Source: Hyphomicrobiales bacterium (lineage in GTDB: Bacteria; Pseudomonadota; Alphaproteobacteria; Rhizobiales; MH13). Taken from it: a stretch of DNA of 64,000 nucleotides. The DNA lies in NCBI GenBank assembly GCA_017642935.1, contig JAEPOK010000001.1, forward strand, positions 310,001 through 374,000, written 5' to 3'. Positions 59,839 through 64,000 of the stretch are shown piece after piece (positions within the stretch are counted from its first letter, which is position 1; each line of letters opens with the position of its first letter). The position numbers were made by a program, and so were the translations under genes. The notes under the pieces were generated by a model, which worked only from the letters and a program-made list of their open reading frames with translations, was not told the DNA's origin and made no database searches.

Positions 59839-61563
59839 ATGAAGTCAATCCTTAGAACAACCTCGGTGCTTGCACTGACGGCAGGGCTTTTGCCCGTTAT
59901 GCCGGCGTTTGCCGACATGGATGCCGCCACCGCATTCCTCGACGCGGAAATTGAGCGCTCTGTGCTCAGCCGCGCCGAGCAGGAAGCCGAGATGCAATGG
60001 TTCATTGACGCGGCTGAGCCCTATCAAGGGATGGAAATTCGTGTGGTGTCGGAAACGATCACAACGCACGAGTACGAAGCCAATGTGCTGGCACCAGCTT
60101 TCACCGCAATCACCGGCATCCAGGTCACCCACGATCTGATCGGTGAGGGTGACGTGGTTGAGCGTCTGCAGACGCAGATGCAAACCGGTGAAAACATCTA
60201 TGACGCCTATGTGAACGACTCCGATCTCATCGGCACGCACTGGCGTTACCAGCAGGTGCGCAACCTGACCGATTGGATCGCCGGTGAAGGCGCTGATGTG
60301 ACCAGCCCGACGTTGAACCTTGATGATTTCATCGGTCTGGACTTCACCACCGGTCCTGATGGCAAGCTCTATCAAATGCCGACCCAGCAGTTCGCGAACC
60401 TTTATTGGTTCCGTTATGACTGGTTTACCGACGAAAAGAACATGGCCGATTTTGAAGCCGAGTATGGCTATCCGCTTGGCGTGCCGGTGAACTGGACGGC
60501 TTATGAGCAGATCGCTGAGTTCTTCACGGGTCGTGATCTGTCCCACATGGGCCATGAGGGCGATGTCTACGGCCACATGGACTATGGCCGTCGTGATCCC
60601 TCGCTTGGCTGGCGCTTCACCGATGCGTGGATGTCGATGGCTGGCATGGGAGACGTTGGTGAGCCGAACGGTCTGCCGGTCGATGAGTGGGGCATTCGTG
60701 TGAACGAAGATTCCCAGCCTGTAGGTTCCTGTGTTGCCCGTGGCGGCGCCACAAACGGTCCAGCGGCTGTTTACGCCATCGAAAAGTACACCGATTGGCT
60801 AACCAGCTACGCTCCCCCGGCTGCTGCTGGCATGAACTTCTCTGAATCCGGTCCGATCCCGTCGCAGGGCGGCATCGCGCAGCAGATGTTCTGGTACACC
60901 GCTTTCACCGCCGACATGGTGGGTGAAGGTGCGGCTGCCGTGCTCAACGAAGACGGCTCACCGCGCTGGCGCATGGCCCCAAGCCCACACGGCGCTTACT
61001 GGGAAGAAGGCATGAAAATTGGCTACCAGGACGCAGGTTCCTGGACGCTGATGGAGTCGACTCCGGTTGATCGTGCCCAGGCCGCTTGGCTCTACGCACA
61101 GTTCGTAACTTCCATGACGGTCGATCTTGAGAAGTCCCATGCTGGTCTGACATTCATCCGTGAATCGACGATCAACCATGAGAGCTTCACCGAGCGCGCA
61201 CCGAACCTTGGTGGTCTGGTCGAGTTCTACCGCTCGCCAGCTCGCCTGCAGTGGTCGCCAACTGGCACCAACGTTCCTGACTATCCGCGTCTGGCGCAGC
61301 TCTGGTGGCAGAACATCGGTGATGCCTCTTCCGGGTCGCTGTCGGCTCAGGAAGCGCTCGACAATCTCTGTGCCGAGCAAGAGCGTGTGCTGGAGCGTCT
61401 GGAACGGTCTGGCGTTCAGGGCGACCTTGGTCCGGTCCTCAACGAGGAAATGGACCCAGAATTCTGGCTGAGCCAGCCAGGTTCTCCGAAGGCTGAGCTA
61501 GATAACGAAGATGAGCAGCCAATGACCGTCAGCTATGACGAGCTGATCCAGTCCTGGCAGTAA
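59839..61563 (+). CDS. glpV: Glycerol ABC transporter substrate-binding protein GlpV
   Basis: A 574-residue periplasmic binding protein. The signal peptide ends at VMPAFAD. The protein is longer than most family-1 binding proteins, as GlpV is, with an N-terminal helical addition (DMDAATAFLDAEIERSVLSRAEQEAEMQWFIDAAEPYQG). The core shows YDAYVNDSDLIGTHWRYQ and MPTQQFANLYWFRYDWF. GGGAGG precedes the ATG. The operon ends with a strong terminator after this gene. Confidence 0.92.
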   Translation: MKSILRTTSVLALTAGLLPVMPAFADMDAATAFLDAEIERSVLSRAEQEAEMQWFIDAAEPYQGMEIRVVSETITTHEYEANVLAPAFTAITGIQVTHDLIGEGDVVERLQTQMQTGENIYDAYVNDSDLIGTHWRYQQVRNLTDWIAGEGADVTSPTLNLDDFIGLDFTTGPDGKLYQMPTQQFANLYWFRYDWFTDEKNMADFEAEYGYPLGVPVNWTAYEQIAEFFTGRDLSHMGHEGDVYGHMDYGRRDPSLGWRFTDAWMSMAGMGDVGEPNGLPVDEWGIRVNEDSQPVGSCVARGGATNGPAAVYAIEKYTDWLTSYAPPAAAGMNFSESGPIPSQGGIAQQMFWYTAFTADMVGEGAAAVLNEDGSPRWRMAPSPHGAYWEEGMKIGYQDAGSWTLMESTPVDRAQAAWLYAQFVTSMTVDLEKSHAGLTFIRESTINHESFTERAPNLGGLVEFYRSPARLQWSPTGTNVPDYPRLAQLWWQNIGDASSGSLSAQEALDNLCAEQERVLERLERSGVQGDLGPVLNEEMDPEFWLSQPGSPKAELDNEDEQPMTVSYDELIQSWQ

Positions 61564-61571
61564 GGTCGGTT

Positions 61572-61591
61572 CGGAGCTCATCAGTGCTCCG
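61572..61591 (+). other. Short hairpin after glpV
   Basis: CGGAGC (61572-61577) pairs with GCTCCG (61586-61591), loop of 8. It lies just after the glpV stop and before the main terminator, a possible 3'-end protecting structure. Confidence 0.35.
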
Positions 61592-61614
61592 CTGAATTTG
61601 CCAACGCTTGAAGA

Positions 61615-61644
61615 GACCGGGGCCCGCAAGGGTCCCGGTTTTTT
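61615..61644 (+). terminator. Intrinsic terminator of the glycerol operon
   Basis: GACCGGGGCCC-GCAA-GGGTCCCGGTT: an 11-bp stem including two G-U pairs, a GCAA tetraloop and a T-run of six. Classical Rho-independent form and the strongest terminator seen in the window. Confidence 0.88.
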
Positions 61645-61724
61645 GCGTCAATACCCACATGATCCTGGACAGGGTTTGAGTGGTGTAACTGGTTGATAAA
61701 CCGATCTTTTAGGGATTGGGAACG

Positions 61725-61745
61725 CCTGCGGCACCTGACCGCAGG
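61725..61745. other. Inverted repeat upstream of the GbsR-like gene
   Basis: CCTGCGG (61725-61731) and CCGCAGG (61739-61745) with a 7-base loop. Role unknown; it could be an operator or leader hairpin. Confidence 0.35.
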
Positions 61746-61782
61746 TGGCCTTATGGTCCAGGGGAATGTTCGTGCGTATGTA

Positions 61783-61802
61783 ATTTCAGAAATTTCTGAA
61801 AT
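61783..61802. promoter_or_regulatory. Perfect 20-bp palindrome before the GbsR-like gene
   Basis: ATTTCAGAAATTTCTGAAAT is a perfect palindrome ending 18 bp before the GbsR-like start codon, so it covers the promoter or ribosome-site region. It is the best candidate for autoregulation by that gene product. Confidence 0.7.
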
Positions 61803-61820
61803 GCATAAAGGTCACGAACA

Positions 61821-62402
61821 ATGCGGCTTTCCTCCTTGGAGCAGGAGTTTGTTCTTCATTTCGGCGAAATGGGGTCCCGCTGGGGCATCAACCGGACAGT
61901 CGGGCAAATCTACGCGCTACTCTTTCTCTCCGAGCATCCGCTCAACGCTGAGCAGATCGTGGAGAAGCTTGGATTCTCGCGCTCCAACGTCTCGATGGGC
62001 CTTAAGGAACTACAAGCCTGGAACCTGGTACGCCTGAAACATCTGCCTGACGACCGGCGCGACTATTTTACCGCGCCCGACGATCTTTGGGAGATCGTGC
62101 GCACGCTGGTGGCCGAGCGCAAAAAGCGTGAGATCGACCCGACACTGACCAAGCTGCGCGAGTTGGAGATGCAGGCTCCGGCCAGCGATGCTGACCAACA
62201 CGCTCACACCAAAATTGCCGAGCTACGCCAGCTGATTGAGCTGCTCACCGGTTGGTATGACGACATGAACCGGCTCGACACCGAACGGCTCGTCCAACTG
62301 CTGGCACTCGGCTCCAAGCTGCAGAAATTCGTCACCAAGGCGGAGACGATTGTGCCCTTTGGTCGATCCGCCAAAGACGCTGCCAAGGAGGAACGCTCCT
62401 GA
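61821..62402 (+). CDS. GbsR/MarR-family regulator of the cytochrome bd operon
   Basis: A 193-residue GbsR-type winged-helix regulator. The start MRLSSLEQEFVLHFGEMGSRWGINRTVGQIYALLFLSEHPLNAEQIVEKLGFSRSNVSMGLKELQAWNLV contains an N-terminal helix and the HTH (about 40-65). A long helical C-terminus probably dimerises. GbsR proteins usually control choline or osmolyte genes. The neighbour here is the oxidase, with a one-base overlap (TGATG), so it probably controls its own operon. The effector is unknown. Confidence 0.85.
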   Translation: MRLSSLEQEFVLHFGEMGSRWGINRTVGQIYALLFLSEHPLNAEQIVEKLGFSRSNVSMGLKELQAWNLVRLKHLPDDRRDYFTAPDDLWEIVRTLVAERKKREIDPTLTKLRELEMQAPASDADQHAHTKIAELRQLIELLTGWYDDMNRLDTERLVQLLALGSKLQKFVTKAETIVPFGRSAKDAAKEERS

Positions 62403-63784
62403 TGGATACCCTTATTCTCTCGCGTATTCAGTTCGGCGCGAACATCTCCTTCCACATCCTTTTCCCGACCATCACGATTGCGCTTGGCTGGGTGCTGTTG
62501 TTCTTCAAACTGCGCTTCAATGCGACCGGCGATGATCGCTGGATGGATGCCTACCGGTTCTTCGTCAAAGTGTTCGCGCTTACGTTCGCGCTTGGCGTGG
62601 TGTCGGGCATTACGATGAGCTTCCAGTTTGGCACCAACTGGCCGGGCTTCATGGAAACGGTCGGCAATATTGCCGGGCCGCTGCTCGCCTATGAGGTGCT
62701 GACGGCCTTCTTCCTGGAAGCTGTGTTTCTTGGCATCATGCTGTTCGGTTTCAGCCGTGTTCCGGGTTGGCTCCACACGCTGGCCACCTTCCTGGTCGCC
62801 TTTGGCACGACCATGAGCGCGTTTTGGATCCTTGTGCTGAACTCCTGGATGCACACGCCGGCAGGCTACGAAATGATTGATGGCGTCGCCCATGCGACCG
62901 ATTGGTTTGCGATCATCTTCAACCCATCGATGCCTTACCGTCTGGCGCACATGCTGCTCGCCAGTGGATTGACGGTCGCGTTCCTTTTGGCTGGCCTTTC
63001 GGCCTTCCGTATCCTGGTCGGCGAGCGCTCAGGTTCGGCGCGGCTTTCGCTGAAAACCGGCGTCTGGTTGGCTGCCGCCCTAATCCCGGTCCAGATTTTC
63101 GCTGGCGATCTTCATGGTCTCAACACATTGGAGCACCAGCCGGCCAAAGTCGCGGCCATGGAAGGCAATTGGGAAACCCAAGGCAATGTGCCACTGCTCC
63201 TGTTTGCCTTGCCGGATGAAGAGGCCCGCGAGAACCATTTCGAGATCGCCATTCCCAACGGCGCGAGCCTCATCTTGAAACACGAAGCCGATGGCGTCGT
63301 TCCAGGTCTCAATAACTTTGTGGCCGAGGATGGAACGATCATGCATCCGCCGGTGAACCCTGTGTTCTGGTCGTTCCGTATTATGGTCGGAACGGGTCTT
63401 GCCATGCTGGCTTTATCCTGGACTGCGGCCTTTCTCTTCTGGCGGCGTGGCACAGAGCAGGTGAACCCCTGGCTGTTGCGCGGGTTGGTGGCCATGACCT
63501 TTTCTGGCTGGGTGGCGACTCTAGCCGGTTGGTACACGACCGAGATTGGCCGTCAGCCCTGGCTCGTGACCGGTGTTATGCAAACCTATGAGGCAGTCGC
63601 GAATGTGCCCGCGCCGATGGTGCTCTCCACGCTACTTGTCTACCTGGCGATCTATGCCGGACTGACGCTCGCCTATGTGGCGGTGCTTTTCTACCTTGCC
63701 CGCAGGGCGGCCAAAGGTGATCTGCCCAAGTCGATGACACCTGCGTCAGGTGCGGCAGAAGTCGCGCTGGTTCCGGGGGAGTAG
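62402..63784 (+). CDS. cioA: Cytochrome bd-type quinol oxidase subunit I (CioA-like)
   Basis: A 460-residue oxidase subunit with about nine helices and the haem and quinol regions: SRIQFGANISFHILFP (haem ligand His in helix 1), GMETVGNI-like loop, NSWMHTPAGYEM, LNTLEHQPAKVAAMEGNWET and GWYTTEIGRQPW. It is shorter than E. coli CydA (522), consistent with a short Q-loop of the cyanide-insensitive CioA group. It oxidises quinol and reduces O2 with high affinity. The start overlaps the regulator stop. Confidence 0.92.
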   Translation: MDTLILSRIQFGANISFHILFPTITIALGWVLLFFKLRFNATGDDRWMDAYRFFVKVFALTFALGVVSGITMSFQFGTNWPGFMETVGNIAGPLLAYEVLTAFFLEAVFLGIMLFGFSRVPGWLHTLATFLVAFGTTMSAFWILVLNSWMHTPAGYEMIDGVAHATDWFAIIFNPSMPYRLAHMLLASGLTVAFLLAGLSAFRILVGERSGSARLSLKTGVWLAAALIPVQIFAGDLHGLNTLEHQPAKVAAMEGNWETQGNVPLLLFALPDEEARENHFEIAIPNGASLILKHEADGVVPGLNNFVAEDGTIMHPPVNPVFWSFRIMVGTGLAMLALSWTAAFLFWRRGTEQVNPWLLRGLVAMTFSGWVATLAGWYTTEIGRQPWLVTGVMQTYEAVANVPAPMVLSTLLVYLAIYAGLTLAYVAVLFYLARRAAKGDLPKSMTPASGAAEVALVPGE

Positions 63785-63788
63785 AGTG

Positions 63789-64000
63789 ATGAGTTTGCTG
63801 TTCAACGACCCTACAGTCTGGCTGCCGGTGGTGTTTGCCGGGCTGATGGGGGCAACGATCCTGATCTATGTGATCCTGGATGGCTTCGACCTTGGCATCG
63901 GCATGTTGACGCCGTTGGTTGGTGAAGCTGACCGCGACAAAATGATCGCATCGATCGGCCCGTTCTGGGATGCCAATGAAACCTGGCTCGTTTTGGCGGT
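63789..64000 (+). CDS. cioB: Cytochrome bd-type quinol oxidase subunit II (CioB/CydB-like), 5' part
   Basis: Only the first 70 residues are in the window. They read MSLLFNDPTVWLPVVFAGLMGATILIYVILDGFDLGIGMLTPLVGEADRDKMIASIGPFWDANETWLVLA in parts; the GFDLGIGML and FWDANETWLV segments are hallmarks of CydB/CioB. The ATG at 63789 is 4 bp after the cioA stop. The gene continues beyond the right edge. Confidence 0.9.
   Translation, partial: MSLLFNDPTVWLPVVFAGLMGATILIYVILDGFDLGIGMLTPLVGEADRDKMIASIGPFWDANETWLVLA

Noticed and set aside
61681-61720. TTGATAAACCGATC before the oxidase operon as an FNR box
   Set aside because: The second half-site does not match TCAA at the right spacing. No good FNR-like site was found before the cytochrome bd genes.

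Overview
The window is about 60% GC, densely packed, and holds 59 protein genes (the first and last are cut by the window edges) and one tRNA. The gene set points to an alphaproteobacterium, most likely Hyphomicrobiales/Rhizobiales or a neighbouring order: a glpR-glpD-glpSTPQUV glycerol ABC operon, an smo-type polyol ABC operon, a tripartite tricarboxylate (TTT) transporter, a BMP-type nucleoside importer, CioAB-type cytochrome bd under a GbsR-like regulator, and a TadG-type pilus protein. I see no insertion sequence, prophage, CRISPR array, rRNA or clear pseudogene. The genus cannot be set from the sequence alone.

Layout. 0-2 kb: 3' part of a TadG/VWA gene, a SIMPL-domain protein and tRNA-Ile2(CAU). 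2-8.5 kb: a CorC/HlyC-type protein, an enolase-superfamily enzyme, a LysR regulator and a divergent TTT transporter (tctCBA). 8.6-13.8 kb: an operon pspA-like / yiaA-like / MFS-acyltransferase-acyl-ACP ligase fusion, divergent from a tetR gene across a short region with two matching operators. 13.9-16.7 kb: phosphoribosyltransferase, small secreted Cys protein, bactofilin-like membrane protein and L,D-transpeptidase. 16.8-21.8 kb: nucleoside/BMP ABC importer. 21.9-32 kb: stress and export block (UspA, Hsp20, DUF2267, M50-CBS protease, P-type cation ATPase, HlyD/FtsX-type ABC exporter). 32.3-39.9 kb: LacI-controlled sorbitol/mannitol operon. 40-42.5 kb: polar amino-acid-type ABC importer. 42.5-52.9 kb: LysR-controlled hydroxyquinol catabolism with its own branched-chain-type ABC importer. 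52.9-61.6 kb: DeoR/GlpR-controlled glycerol operon. 61.8 kb to the end: GbsR-like regulator and cytochrome bd oxidase.

How the parts work together. Five import systems (TTT, BMP, polyol, aromatic, glycerol) each sit beside the enzymes or regulator expected to use or control them. The aromatic block encodes a TfdB-class phenol hydroxylase, an intradiol (hydroxyquinol-type) dioxygenase, maleylacetate reductase and a BKACE-family enzyme. This suggests beta-ketoadipate is cleaved with acetyl-CoA by the BKACE enzyme instead of by PcaIJ/PcaF. The glycerol importer has two ATPases with complementary lost motifs, predicting one working and one degenerate ATP site.

The least expected signal is regulatory. 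TTGA-N6-TCAA (FNR/FixK/CRP-like) palindromes, some with one mismatch, lie in the intergenic regions of the phosphoribosyltransferase, small secreted protein, bactofilin-like, Hsp20/DUF2267, M50 protease and ABC exporter genes. Together they suggest one low-oxygen or energy-stress regulon spread over 13.8-32.1 kb. Other regulatory marks are a perfect 20-bp palindrome before the GbsR-like gene, a 12-bp motif shared by the TTT and enolase promoters, and hairpins just after four substrate-binding-protein genes.
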